DNA of 64,000 nucleotides, from the NCBI RefSeq assembly GCF_040712315.1, contig NC_134015.1, forward strand, positions 49,259,964 to 49,323,963. The letters run 5' to 3'. The position numbers were made by a program, and so were the translations under genes. The notes below the pieces were generated by a model. The model made no database searches. It worked only from the letters and a program-made list of their open reading frames with translations, and had not been told where the DNA came from. This DNA is from Castanea sativa (taxonomy: Eukaryota; Streptophyta; Magnoliopsida; Fagales; Fagaceae). Every line of letters starts with the position of its first letter. Positions within the stretch are counted from its first letter, which is position 1. This document shows, in pieces, positions 48,617 through 59,562 of this stretch.

Positions 48617-51183
48617 CTAAGCCTTAGAAGGGGGGTTCTGCTCGGAAGTGTTGGCAGCTTTTGTGCTTTTTAGCTCCATTTTAAAAGAGGACTGGACTTG
48701 TTTTCCCTTGTCAGTTGCCACTAATGGGGGGGCATTAGGCTCGGTACTTTGACTTGTAGCCACCTCGACGCCTTCACCCTGTTCCGTTTCTTTGTTGGAA
48801 CTCATTGGTTCTGTGGGAGTAGGAATAGGCTCTGAAATCTTAGGAGGGAGTATGAAAGGTGCTGTCTCAGGGGCAGGGGTGACAGGAGGAAGTTCTTCTA
48901 TCTCTTGGATGTCTAGGAGAAGCCAAACGTTTTTGGGCTTCCTCAACTCGGAAGTTGAGGGAATCCCTGCCACATTTAAGGCTTCCTCCTAAACTTACTA
49001 GCAATATTCTCGGCATAGCCCCACGAACTCCTCTGTTAGCTAGTTTTCTGTCGCCGCTACCCCTTCCTTGAAAGCAGCCTTCTTCGTGGCCTCCATGGAG
49101 TCCTTGAAGGTACGAGCCTCATCCTTCATTCTGGCAAGCTCCTTCTTCAAGTCGAAGTACTCCTGTTGAGCTTTGGATAACTCTTTATCCCTTTGACGAA
49201 GAAGCTTGTGTTGCCCCTCCACCTGGATCCTCATTATCCTCAGGCTGGCCTCGGCACCATCCTTTTCCCTTTTTAGCTCCGCCAGCTGCGTGGTTAGCTT
49301 TTCATTCTGCGCAAGGGCCTGGCCTAAGGAATTTTCGGTCTAGAGCCTAAGCTCCAGTTCAAGTTCAGCCTTCTTCCGAGAATCCTCCACCCAATTCTCG
49401 GCAGCAAAGACTTCCTGGATGGCCTGTGGTGAAATATCAAAACATCAAACGCATAAAAATGTCTCCTACAATAAGGTGTGATGAAAAAATAAGGTGAAGA
49501 TAAGACTTAAATACTTACCAAGGCCAAGTCCCTTTTTAGCGAAAGGAACAGATGGAGCTGGTTCATCTTGTCCAAGGCTTCCATGTCCTTGGGCAGAAAA
49601 AGGGGACGTTCCAAGGCATCGACCAAATGGAGAGCATGGCCTTGTTGGAACGCCCTAATATTAGACTGGGAAGAGATTGGTTCCCCGTCCAGCATAAGCT
49701 CGGGAGACCAGTTAGCTGATGCACGGCGCACCTCGGCAAGGTCCCTGTTCTCCCCGCTTTCTACCGAAGAGGCACGTCTCTTGCCCTTGTTGGGTTTTTG
49801 TTGCTGGGGTTGTTGTTGTTGTTGTTTTAGCTTCTTCTACCTCTCCCTATTTGCCTCCTCGGCCTCACCCTTCCTTTTCTTCTTAGGCTCCGCAACGGGA
49901 GGCTTAGGATCGGAGGGAGGAGGGGGTGGAGGCAAGGACGGAGGGACTTGCGACCCACCTGCTCCCTTTTTAGAGACTCTCGCGCCCCTCTTGTGCATCA
50001 ATTGCTTTAGCGCATCCATTTCTTCTTCTTCTTCTTCGGAACTGGAGTCAAGCTGGGCAATCACCAGACCTTGTATCCCCGAAGTCTCGGTGGGCACGTG
50101 CTCGTCGTCCGAGAGAATAACAAATGGATTTCCTCGAGGCCTGTCGACGTTATCGAGTTGAAAATTGTCTATCTCTTTGTCCAACGAGTAGTGCGAGGAC
50201 GCTTGCTCTTCTCGAACGGCGGTTGTCTGGGATTATGCCGAGAGAGGAATTGCTGCGATAGGACGCGTGTATAGAATGGTGGTGGGATCGTCAGGAATTT
50301 CGCGGTCGAAAAGGAAGCCTAGTCTTGCCACGTCTATACTTCTGCGTTGCTTATCTCCCGCAATGATGGCGTTTTCAATTTCTTAGAAGTCCACTGATAT
50401 GGGGTCGTATCCCAGTATCAGGTGGGCAGCTCTCAATTGTAGGTCCTCGCTGACGAATACTTCGGAGCGAAGGACACGGTTCAGGTCGGCAACGTTGCTG
50501 AGGCTGAGGCGTGCACGTACGTGTTGTTTATTTGTGAGGAGAAACATCCGAGAAGAAGAATATGGTCAAACTAATGATAAACATCAAGAAAAAGAGGAAC
50601 AATATGCAATAAAAGTTAAAAATAGTAAAGGTAACGTGGTTGAATCATGGACTAGTAAATCTAACTCCTAAGGATTCACACCTGGTTCTCCCCATTCGAC
50701 TGGGCAGTGAGGACCGTCAAACCAGTTTCCTGAGGCGATGAGGTAGTCGTTCTTCATGCCTTTGTTGGATTTAGGAAGACAGGAGATCAGTCTAACTATG
50801 CTAGATCGGGATTTAATGTAATATCCTACATTTTTGAGTTTGTGGCACTTGTACATGAAGGCAATGTCGTGCCATGTGAGGTTTAAACTTATTTGCTCGT
50901 TCAAAGCGTCAACACTACCTAAGACCCTAAACACGTTTGGTGCGCACTGCTCTGGGCATAATCTATGGTTACGAAGGTATTCACTAGTCACATTTCTCAT
51001 GGGGAGAGTCATCCCACCTTCTATGAAGGCAATCATGGGAATAATGACTTCTTCGTCTCTCCTAGCACTACCTACGGCTTCTACTGGACAGTATCACAAG
51101 CCTATGTCATTAGGAATATGGTACTTGGCCCTAAAACCCTCCATACCGGCGTCAGAATCCACCAAACACTTAAATCTACCCAT
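48617..51183 (-). pseudogene. Antisense ORF of Tat element 2 (multi-exon, broken)
   Basis: Same order as in element 1. Start MGRFKCLVDSDAGMEGF at 51183, with a TGA at 51094-51096 (Arg in copy 1). Segment 50668-51090 carries MRNVTSEYLRNHRLCP and LTWHDIAFMYKCHKLKNVGY and ends beside a GT donor (CCAG/GTGTGAAT). The next segment, about 50200-50530, has LRAAHLILGYDP, then an acidic stretch at 49837-50184 (SSSEEEEEEMD, PPPPPPSDPKPP, KKKRKGE). A further segment at 49507-49731 (RRASANWSPELMLDGEPI) ends before an intron-like gap. A coiled-coil segment lies at about 49030-49420, and a Pro/Thr/Ser-rich tail at 48617-48990. Several stops are C-to-T type. The protein family is unknown to me beyond Tat-element antisense ORFs. 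An acidic-basic, coiled-coil nuclear protein is my guess. Confidence 0.7.
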
Positions 51184-51649
51184 TTGGTGAGAACGAAAAT
51201 GAAAGTTAAAGGAAGAAAAGGAATTTAAATGGTGGCCGAGGACAAAAGCCGAGAAGGAATGAACAAAGAAGAGCGAAAACTTATGGGTGTTGGTTATACG
51301 ATTCTTCACGAGCTTCTTGAGAGAAAAGGTGATGATTGACACTTTAATACGATTGATTTATGAAGAAATGAATGAAGGCGTGGGTTTCCAGGCGTTTTGA
51401 CGTGCGGGAGGCGGCCTCGAAATTAATGTGGGGAATCTGGACCGTTGGATGTTCATCTTATCGTTGAACGTAGGGAACAGAATGTAACTTGCGGTCATAA
51501 ATGCGCGCGTTCTGGGTTTCGAAGTGTCAGAAGCGTTTTCAGGGATCGAAAGGACCCCTACACGCGTGGCGGTTTACAAAGCGTGTAGGAGGTACTCTAG
51601 TAAGATCAAAACTCTATTTCTCTCCTCGGATGGGTGGGAAAAATAAAGT

Positions 51650-51662
51650 TTTGAGGGGCTAT
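51650..51662 (+). other. Candidate polypurine tract, element 2
   Basis: TTTGAGGGGCTAT directly before the 3' LTR, conserved with element 1. Confidence 0.45.
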
Positions 51663-52218
51663 TGTGGGGGGTAAAAACTCTTGAATAAACATTTGGGTTT
51701 TGGGCTTGATTGGCTGGTACCAGTTTGTTTTTGATCAGGGCCTCCAGACCCACAAGTCACTCTGCACTGTAAAGGTCCGAGGAGTTGTCCGAGGAGGAAT
51801 GTCTCCTCGGACAGGCCCAACAATGACCCTAGGACTTGCTAAACGGGTTAAAGGCAGAATTCTGGAAAAAACTGATGGATAAGAGGGTGATCCAAGCACC
51901 TTCTAGAAGCAAGGATGTGAGAGAAATATCTAAGGAAAAGGCTGCTACCTCCACATTAAAGACCCTGCATCTACCTCCCTAGCCGCATTAATGGGGAAGT
52001 GACCTAGGAACAGTAGGATTCAGCCTCCCTGCTATGATTTGAAGACCTCAAGAAGGTGGTGGATGAGATAAGGATCCAAGGGGAAGATTTGTATGATAAG
52101 TGGATGAACCAGTGAATGAGAAGTATATATGGAAACGAGAAAGGAAAGAGAAAGGGAATCAACACTTTCTGCTGAGAGAAAATAGGAACCAAGAGTTGTA
52201 AACTTTGGCATAGAAAGA

Positions 52219-52279
<61 letters not shown>

Positions 52280-52485
52280 AATCGTCCTCGGCTAACGTCC
52301 GAGGAGGTTTCTTTGTTGTATTCGTTCACCATTTGCATAGGTTATGACACTCTAGCCTACTAATCAAACTTCCAACATCCCGAACCTAGATTTCAAATCC
52401 ACACTCTACAAATCTTATTGCATAAGGCTCATTGGGCCTGAGCCCAACACTTATTTTTGGGTCCGGGTACAATTGTGCACTTACA
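51663..52485 (+). repeat. 3' LTR of Tat element 2
   Basis: 823 bp, TGTGGGGGGTAAAAACTC to TTGTGCACTTACA. It differs from the 5' LTR by a TA expansion and by keeping a CCTCGGCTAACGT segment that the 5' LTR has lost. Confidence 0.92.
52220..52273. repeat. TA microsatellite inside the 3' LTR of element 2
   Basis: About 27 AT units. The 5' LTR has only about five at the same place. Since LTRs are identical at insertion, this difference arose afterwards. Confidence 0.95.
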
Positions 52486-52553
52486 CTAATTCTCTAATAT
52501 TGGTGAGATTTTTAGGCCAAAATAGTATTTTGTTCACTACACATTTTTGAATG

Positions 52554-52927
52554 GACAAAGTTTACAAACTTTGTTATACTTCCATTCAAAAAAATTAACA
52601 TGACTATATATTTTGAAAATCTAACTGTTAGATTACATGTTGTTTACATTTTTAACATAAATTTCAAATTTAATGTCAATTAGATGTTATTTATTATTCG
52701 ATCCATAAACTTATTTTTTATATATAATTTTATATTACAAAAACTTGAATTTAAACATATTGACATACCTATTAATCTTTAATCCTCTTGAAATTTGGCA
52801 ATCACAGAGAATATACTAAGAAAATTTTAATCCAATGTTGGATTAGTTAAAATTCACATCTAATAAAAAAAATATTAAGTGAAATTGTAACCTTAAGTTA
52901 CAACCAAGTTTGTTACCAAATTTTGTC
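52554..52927 (-). mobile_element. MITE, family C copy 2 (inverted relative to copy 1)
   Basis: The plus strand reads GACAAAGTTTACAAACTTTG at the left and ACAACCAAGTTTGTTACC...TTTTGTC at the right. On the minus strand it aligns with 39295-40669 once the Harbinger-type insertion there is removed. It is 374 bp and non-coding. Confidence 0.6.
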
Positions 52928-53570
52928 CTCTTAGAATTAAAATGTAGAACAGTAGAAGAGACATGGACTTGGGCCACTTGGCTCATACTTCAAAGAGCAT
53001 GTGAATCTATTTCCTATAGCTGTTAAGTAAAATATATTTTCTAATTTTTTTGATGTATTTTATAAGATTTTTTTCTTCCAAATCTGTAAAATATATATTC
53101 TTTTGAAGATATATTTTTGCATTTCCTCTTCTTTTAAGCCATATATTTTCACTCTATACTTTGCTACAAATTACGGTATCCATTATTGTGAATATCATGA
53201 CTCATGAGGCAAGCGATTATATACTTGAGCTGTTTTGTTTTTTAAATTCTTATTACTGGCTCTCTTACATTTCATTTATCTTCTCTTTGTTGCGGATCTT
53301 TGAGTTGTTCCTTCCTATGATGTGGGTCCTTAGGCCATTTTTTTATTTCCTATTATTGGTTCTCTTACATTTCATTCTTCTTCTCTTTGTTGCTGATCTT
53401 CGAGTTGTTCCTTCCTATGTGTGGGTCTTCGAGATCTTCGACAAATGCAAGAATTTGTATTATTTGATTATGAATTATGAATTATTTTTTATTCTATTTT
53501 TAATCCAAATAATTATTATTATTTATTTTAGAGCTCGTTTATTTTTATTTTTATTTTTATTTTTAGAAAT
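52928..53570. other. AT-rich spacer with a 100-bp tandem duplication
   Basis: Two copies of a unit starting TATTAYTGGYTCTCTTACAT lie at 53251 and 53351 (period 100 bp; second copy to about 53432). Both contain CTCTTTGTTGCKGATCTT and GAGTTGTTCCTTCCTATG. The open frame at 53161-53574 crosses both copies, is hydrophobic and AT-driven, and I do not call it a gene. Confidence 0.6.
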
Positions 53571-53575
53571 ATAGT

Positions 53576-54592
53576 TGTAAACACAAAATTTCCTAATTGC
53601 AGAAAATCAAACAATTGAAAAGAAATATAGTTTGCAAATATAAATTTGTATTGATGAATAATGAGTACAATCTCTATTCAATTCTTTTACAAAAGAATAC
53701 CCTCTGATTCTATCTTCTTTGAACTTGACTCAAACAAGAGATCTTCTTGACTTTGGTTGGAAGATGGATTGAACGGTCTTCACAACAAATCTCTAGCTTT
53801 GAGCTTGTTAGTGATTTATTGTTCTTCAAGTTTTTGAATGTGAAGGCTCTTAGATTGAAGTTCTTCGGAGCTTTAGAGGCTTGATCTGTTGAGCTTCAAA
53901 GAGGTTTATGGAGGCTTTTTAGCTTGATTCCAATAGAACTTCAAAGAACTCGAACAAGAGATCTTCTTGACTTTGGTTGGAAGATGGATTGAATGGTCTT
54001 CACAACGAATCTCTAGCCTTCTTTAGCCTTGAGCTTGTTAGAGATTTGTTGTCCTTCAAGTTCTTTAAGCCCTTTGAATGTTCTTCAAATATGCTTCAAG
54101 TTCTTCAAAGATTCTTGAGACATAATTTTGAGAGGGGAAGTCCTCTATTTATAGTGATTTCAGAGGATAAGCTCCACTTTGAATTGATATGCTTGAAAAT
54201 ATGTAGTAGACTTTTGATTGGCCCAAATTTTTCTTAGAGATAATTATCTCTATTTATCTATATCATATATTGATAAAGATAATAATCAACAAAGATAAAT
54301 AATTATCTCTATTTAATTTATTTTAATAAAGATAATTATCTATCAATTTTGAATATAAAATTTATCTTTATTATATTTATTTATTTTAATAAAGAAAATT
54401 ATCCATAAATTTTGAATAAGAAATTTATTTTTATCTTGTGGGTCAAATGACACGTGGCAAATTTTTATATGCCAATATGATATCAATTTGAATGACACAT
54501 GTCATCATTTAATTTAATGACATTAATTTAGAATTTGCTACTAAATTTTGATGTGGCATTTTATGATTGGCTTAAAAATTTTGCCTCCTACA
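53576..54592 (+). mobile_element. Solo LTR with perfect 5-bp target duplication
   Basis: Begins TGTAAACACAAAATTTCC and ends TTTTGCCTCCTACA, flanked on both sides by ATAGT (53571-53575 and 54593-54597). It is 1017 bp with TG...CA ends. Inside, a segment (ACAAGAGATCTTCTTGACTT onward, about 70 bp) is directly repeated at about 53743 and 53955. No coding region adjoins it, so it fits deletion of an element by recombination between its two LTRs. Strand is nominal. Confidence 0.8.
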
Positions 54593-54597
54593 ATAGT

Positions 54598-54947
54598 GAC
54601 TTTGATCATCTTTTTTTTTTTTAATTTTTTTTTATATATATTTTTTAAACTCTTAAAGCAAGGAGACACCTTTCTTTTTTCTTTTTCTTTTTAGTTCTTC
54701 AACAATGGATTCAAAAAATGAAAGTTGTTTTTGGATCAAAATTTGTTTATGTAATTCAAATTTGTGACGAATTCGAGTTCGAATTGTGTTCAAAATAAAA
54801 TAAAATATAACTAATTTTGAACTTTTAATACTTGTATCAATAATATTCGTTTACAACCTTACGAGTATTATTCATTACGATATGTTTGTATTAACAAAAG
54901 TACATTTCATCTCAAACCAAATATAATGTTCCAATCAATCAATCAAT

Positions 54948-55000
<53 letters not shown>

Positions 55001-56894
55001 TAGTTCCAAGGTAATTTTGAACTTTTAATACTCGTATCAACAATATTTATTTACAATGTTTTAAATAACTAAAGTGAGGTGTATAATTTGTCTTATTTAT
55101 AAGACATCCACAAAAACCTTAAAAAGATATTAGAAATTTGGAATTGATATCTCCAAGGAGTAAGGACTTCAAATTTCTAATAACAATGACTTATAAAAAA
55201 TGTCATAATATCCATCAATACATCATCACATTAATTACCCTTCGTTTTTGTAAGTATCTAATACAGGTTCATATTCATTCTTGGCGTGGCCAGTAATTTA
55301 CCAATGTGTCCCTTAGAATTTACCCCCAAAAAAAACTTTTCATCAAATTCCTTGTGATTAAAGCCTTAACAATCAGATGTCGCATGTTTCCAGCTGAAAG
55401 AAAAGAAAAATGAAACAAACAAACAAACAAACAAACCAGAATATAAGAAGCCTCACAAGAATACCACAAAGACAAATATCAAGACCCATTAGGAATATGA
55501 GGGAGGAGCTCTAACCAAATAACCAAATTTGCATGGAAGATAGATCGTAAAAGCAAGGAAAATAGAATATAAGCCCTTTGAGCTGATCTAAAAGAGCAAA
55601 CAAAAAATTACCGAAAAAAAGAATCTAAGATGAACACAAAATAAGAGAGAGACATCATTTTTTTCAGGTCCAACTGAAGTGACCTAACTGAGCATGATCA
55701 ACCTGATCTTTTTGTTTATAAAGACCTATTTCTACAAAAATCAACAATTGGGTGGATTTGCAATTAAACAAATGCAGGTGGGCCATCTAGAGAGATTCTT
55801 TTACAAATAAAAATTAGGCCCATTAATATGTATCAACTTTACATCTATCCGTTTTTTATTTTTATTTTTTTTTTTTTTTAAGAATACTAGATATTTTTAA
55901 CACACGCACACGGGAGGAGGAAGAAGGTTTTTTTTTAAAGAAACTTAGAATGGTGTATATCCAAAATGGCCTAATTCTTGAATACACAGCACAAGCTTAA
56001 ACCTCTTTTACTCACCCTCATTTTTCAATGTAGGATTAACCTACTATTTTTTCTTTTGAGAATACTAAATATTTTTATCAATCGCATATAGTTTTAAAAC
56101 TAGACTGGTGAAAAAATCAAAAAAGAAACTGGTTTTCGGTTTAACTTGGTTGTTGACTTATTTTTATTTATTTATTTTTTTGACTGGTTTTTTGCCATTT
56201 TTTTCAATTTTAACAGGTCCAATTCTAGATCCAGTTTCTAATTCAACATGTTGAACTGGCCGGTTCGGTCTGGCTTTTAAAACACGTATCTAGGCAAGAC
56301 ATAGGTGACAAGACCCTTACACAGATTCCTCTCCTAAAACAAAGTAAGATGAAAGCAAATCAAAGCAAATAGCTAGAAACAGAAATGATATAGAATCACA
56401 GGGGAATCCAAAGAATGATTCTTAATGAGAACCAACTACATTCTAGTATCTGATTCTACCTTTATATAAAAGTAAAAAATGGGTATCGCAATTGGTTAAA
56501 GTTGAATTTTCAGACAAGGGCTCTAGCAGATACGGGTCTTTGTGAAAATATAGTAGTTTAGCATTTTAGATATAAATTTTATTTTAGGCTCCATGGAATA
56601 TGAACCATTCTGGTGAAAGAATTATGAAAAGATTCGCTTAGTAGTTTAGTATAAAATCAACGGGAACAAACACAGTTGGTTGACAACTCTGCACCTTCTA
56701 GAAGGTTAACAAAGGCACTTGCCATTAAAGAATCAACAGTGGTTTGCAAACTCGTTACCACTGAAGAAGTGTCTTAAAAATCAAAGCTTAACTTCTGTTG
56801 TACAAAAGTTCTTTCCAGGTAGCCAATATTGTCAATAATTAGTTATACGATATATGGTTCATGAAAACTATAAAAAATTTCAATAAAGTGTTTT
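54598..56894. other. AT-rich intergenic DNA
   Basis: Contains a TCAA repeat passing into a TA microsatellite (about 54932-54996) and a CAAA repeat near 55416-55435. The phrase TTTTGAACTTTTAATACTYG occurs twice (about 54808 and 55015), probably old repeats. No gene is supported on either strand. Confidence 0.55.
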
Positions 56895-57263
56895 GGGTTA
56901 GATAGTGATTTGTTAAGGCAAGTGGTCTTTTGACTGGTGGAAGCCGAAAGGGTGGTGGTGATTTGTTAAGGCAACTTCATCATTTGGCAGAGGCTGAATC
57001 AAAGATTGCACAGCTCATGCCTGTTCAGAAAAAGTTCTCCGACCTTAAAGCACAGTTGGAGCTTAAATCATATGACCTTTCATTATTTCAGGGCAGGGCT
57101 GAGCAAAATGAGAATCATAAGCTTGGTGAATTAGTGAAGAAAATCGAGCTGGAACTTGAAGAAGCAAAATCTGCGGCTAAGGAAAAGCAACTTGTATATG
57201 AAAATTGTGTAAATACAGTTTCATTGCTGGAGAAATCTATCAAAAAAAAGGGTTAGATAGTGA
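56895..57263 (+). pseudogene. SMC2: SMC2 (condensin subunit) retrocopy fragment
   Basis: An intronless stretch encodes about 110 residues recognisable as the part of SMC2 just after the hinge: SGLLTGGSRKGGGDLLRQLH, then a coiled coil with AQLELKSYDLSLF, AEQNENHKLGELVKK and ELEEAKS. It ends in IKKKG at an A-run (57242-57249). The insert (56909-57249) is flanked by a 14-bp direct repeat GGGTTAGATAGTGA (56895-56908 and 57250-57263). That fits a target duplication from LINE-type reverse transcription primed at an internal A-rich site. Compared with the usual protein, roughly a dozen residues are missing after AEAES. The 5' end repeats GATTTGTTAAGGCAA from further inside the same fragment. SMC2 itself is an ATPase of condensin. 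This piece lacks both ATPase ends and the hinge and cannot act as SMC2. Confidence 0.8.
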
Positions 57264-58193
57264 ATGGGTTGTGGCTTGGGTTTTAAGAGACAAGATTTGG
57301 GCTTGAGCCTGGGATCCACGGGTTTGGAACTTTAATTGGGCTGCCTTTGAAAAACCCATTTCATCCACTTTCCCTTCATCAACGATGACCAACCAGATAA
57401 ACAGGAAAAAGCAAGAATGAAAATAGTAAAAGAGCAATCAACAGATTACAATAAACATTTTTTGGAATTCTTAGTCCTCGCGTTGTTTTTGTAAAAGTAA
57501 GTAACAACAAAAGAAAAAGCTGTGCAAAACTAGAAAAAATAAAAAACAGCGTGCACAAAGTCAAAAAGTCCCACTGGAAAACTTGCACACGACACAGAAT
57601 ATAAAAGATTGCATTCTCTCTCTAAATAGAAACTGTGATTTTATTGATAATGAAAACGAATCAATACAATTTGCTTCTAATCCTATCTTATATACAAGTT
57701 AAGACTAAAACAGAAAAATAACTAACTCCACATTATCAGGTGAAATTGTTACAATTAACTTCCAACTTCAACCTTACACGTGTACATAGATCAGACCATA
57801 GAATTTATCAACTGATCATAATGTGGAATTGATTCTAGCAAATCCTCTATGATGCCACGTGTCAATCCCATTGTAACTACCCTTTTAGTCTCTTCCTGAT
57901 GATGTAATATAAGTTGTGCTGCGCTGGATTGTATCTGTTCTTGTGTTGGCACACTATTCTGATGTAGTGCACTCTGTGCTACACGTGATGGCAGCCTGTC
58001 CTGATGACTAATGCATGTCATGCCGACCGTATGCTCTGTTGCTGCCCTGTGCTCTGTTGCTGAAGTAGACTTGCAGCTTTAACACACCCAAAAAAAAAAA
58101 AAAAAAAAAAAACTCGGAAAGCTAAAAGAAAAAAGAAAAAAGAAAAAAGAAAAAACCTGTTCTTGCTCCTTTGCTCATCTGTGTGTTGTAACC
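57264..58193. other. Upstream region of the first TIR gene; possible LTR piece
   Basis: 57610-58084 (TGCATTCTCTCTC to GCTTTAACA on the plus strand) looks like an inverted LTR. On the minus strand it would run TGTTAAAGCTGC to GAGAGAATGCA, with AATAAAATCACAG near the end. No target duplication was found, so this is weak. GTTTTTGTAAAAGTAAG at about 57486 recurs before the other TIR copies (59965, 61376). A-rich AAAAAAG repeats lie at 58089-58155. Confidence 0.45.
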
Positions 58194-58792
58194 ATGGCTC
58201 GTCCCTCTGCTCCATCCTTATCGGCCCTTGCTGCTTTGCTCTTGAGTTTAAGCATCGCACTACTGGTCTTACCTCAATTAGTTCTGTGTGTTGCAACCAT
58301 GACTCATTCCGAGGGCCAAGAAAACTTTAATCCATCTTTATCAACACCAACATTGACACATGAATATGAGGTCTTCGTTAGTTTTCGCGGGGCCGATATC
58401 CGCACAGGCTTTAAAAGCCATTTTTTTGCTGCTTTAAACCATGAAAGGATTGGTGCGTATAGAGATGACAAAGATCTCCCAAGAGGGGGAGAGATTGGAC
58501 CTGAGTTGTCGAAGGCAATTGAGACTTCAAGGATTGCAGTTGTTGTGTTCTCGAAAAACTATGCTACTTCGAATTGGTGCCTTGATGAGCTGGTGAAGAT
58601 CATGGAATGCAAAAGGCTTTTAAATCAAAGGGTGCTGCCTATATTCTATGATGTGTCTCAATCCGAGGTGCTAGAACAGAAGGGAATTTTTGCGGAGGCG
58701 CTCTTGAAGGGCCCTGAAGACAAGGTTAACAATTGGAGATCTGCATTGACGGAGGCCGCAGACTTGGCAGGCTTGCATTTGGAACAATATAG
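58194..58792 (+). CDS. TIR-domain protein, first exon, with hydrophobic N-terminus
   Basis: Plant TIR domains are NADases and self-association modules of immune receptors. This exon encodes 199 residues plus two bases. The N-terminus (residues 1-35: MARPSAPSLSALAALLLSLS onward) is a signal-peptide- or anchor-like helix. If the second Met (36) is used, the product is cytosolic. TIR motifs are VFVSFRGAD at about 60-68, the BB-loop RDDKDLPRGGEI at about 90-101, VVVFSKNYATSNWCLDELVKI with the candidate catalytic Glu at 132, and LPIFYDV. The exon ends AG/GTAAAT in phase 2, the usual TIR/NB-ARC border. No NB-ARC or LRR coding follows in the 2.8 kb before the next TIR copy. So it is a TIR-only gene, has a very long intron, or has lost the rest. 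Clean open frame; I regard it as potentially expressed. Confidence 0.8.
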
Positions 58793-59562
58793 GTAAATAT
58801 TATATTACATTTTTTTTATTAAAAAAAAACTCTCGTTTATGCATTTATATTTTTTTTAATTGAATTTAAATTTTATTTGAACACAAATATTTTATAATAA
58901 ATATCTCTTAATAGCTATTATAATTATAAAACTTCATATTACATACTAGTGTTGTATAATTTAATGTGCATAATACATACTTATTAGCATTTATCATTCT
59001 CTACATTTCAAGCCTAAAATGCAAAATTCATCATTTAAGTTTCACTTAACTTCATTTTAGTATTCTAAATTTCAAGTTTAGTCAATTAAGCATTTTCTTT
59101 CGATTTCTGTTAAATTAAAAAAAATATATAGAAAATGTTTTTCAATTATTAATTGGAATTTTTTTAATTTAAAGTTTTTGAAGGAAAAATTAAAAATTTG
59201 GAAAATTAACTGCAATATATAACAAAATTTGATAAAGATGCCTTAATTAAACAAACTTGAAACTTAAATGATTGAAATGAAAAAAAAAAAAAAAAAAAAG
59301 TTGGATGATTGAAATTGATCATGGTGAAATGTAGTTGTAGATAATGGGTTTTGCATTTTAGCATTTTTTTTTCCAATACAAAATTGTCAAAACAACCTCC
59401 ACGGCAGGGTTTCTCTCTAGCGTGTATGTGCTAGCCAAGTTCATTACTGGAGATAGAGACCCAGCATCATTCTGTGTAACATTCCACAAGTGTATCCAAT
59501 TTCCAAAAACAAACAAAACTATGATTTTAAGTCACATTTTGTAACTTCAAAATTTTGAATTA
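58793..59562. other. Downstream of the first TIR exon; no NB-ARC seen
   Basis: AT-rich intron or intergenic DNA with an A-run at 59279-59299. At about 59470-59510 is ACATTCCACAAGTGTAT, repeated at about 60559-60575. I searched for a P-loop and GLPL-type frame and saw none. Confidence 0.55.

Larger units (their letters stand above)
41305..52485 (+). mobile_element. Ty3/gypsy LTR retrotransposon, Tat lineage, copy 2 (defective)
   Basis: An 11.18-kb element flanked by a perfect 5-bp target duplication CTAAT (41300-41304 and 52486-52490). LTRs are 764 bp (41305-42068) and 823 bp (51663-52485). Most of the length difference is a TA microsatellite in the 3' LTR. Internal order is identical to element 1: gag, protease, UAG, RT, two RNase H domains, integrase, tandem repeats, antisense ORF. 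By eye I count about 40 substitutions between the LTRs (5-6%), so it seems younger than element 1. Stops and frameshifts remove autonomy, but fewer than in copy 1. Confidence 0.94.

Noticed and set aside
53161..53574. Hydrophobic open frame of 137 codons
   Set aside because: Crosses a 100-bp tandem duplication and AT-rich sequence. Phe/Leu/Ile richness follows from base composition.
57791..58021. Minus-strand frame with MTCISHQDRLPSR start
   Set aside because: Lies in what may be an LTR fragment. No domain recognised and no conserved partner in the window.
57610..58084. Complete solo LTR in inverted orientation
   Set aside because: TG...CA-like ends and AATAAA are present, but flanking bases do not match, so only a possible fragment is noted.
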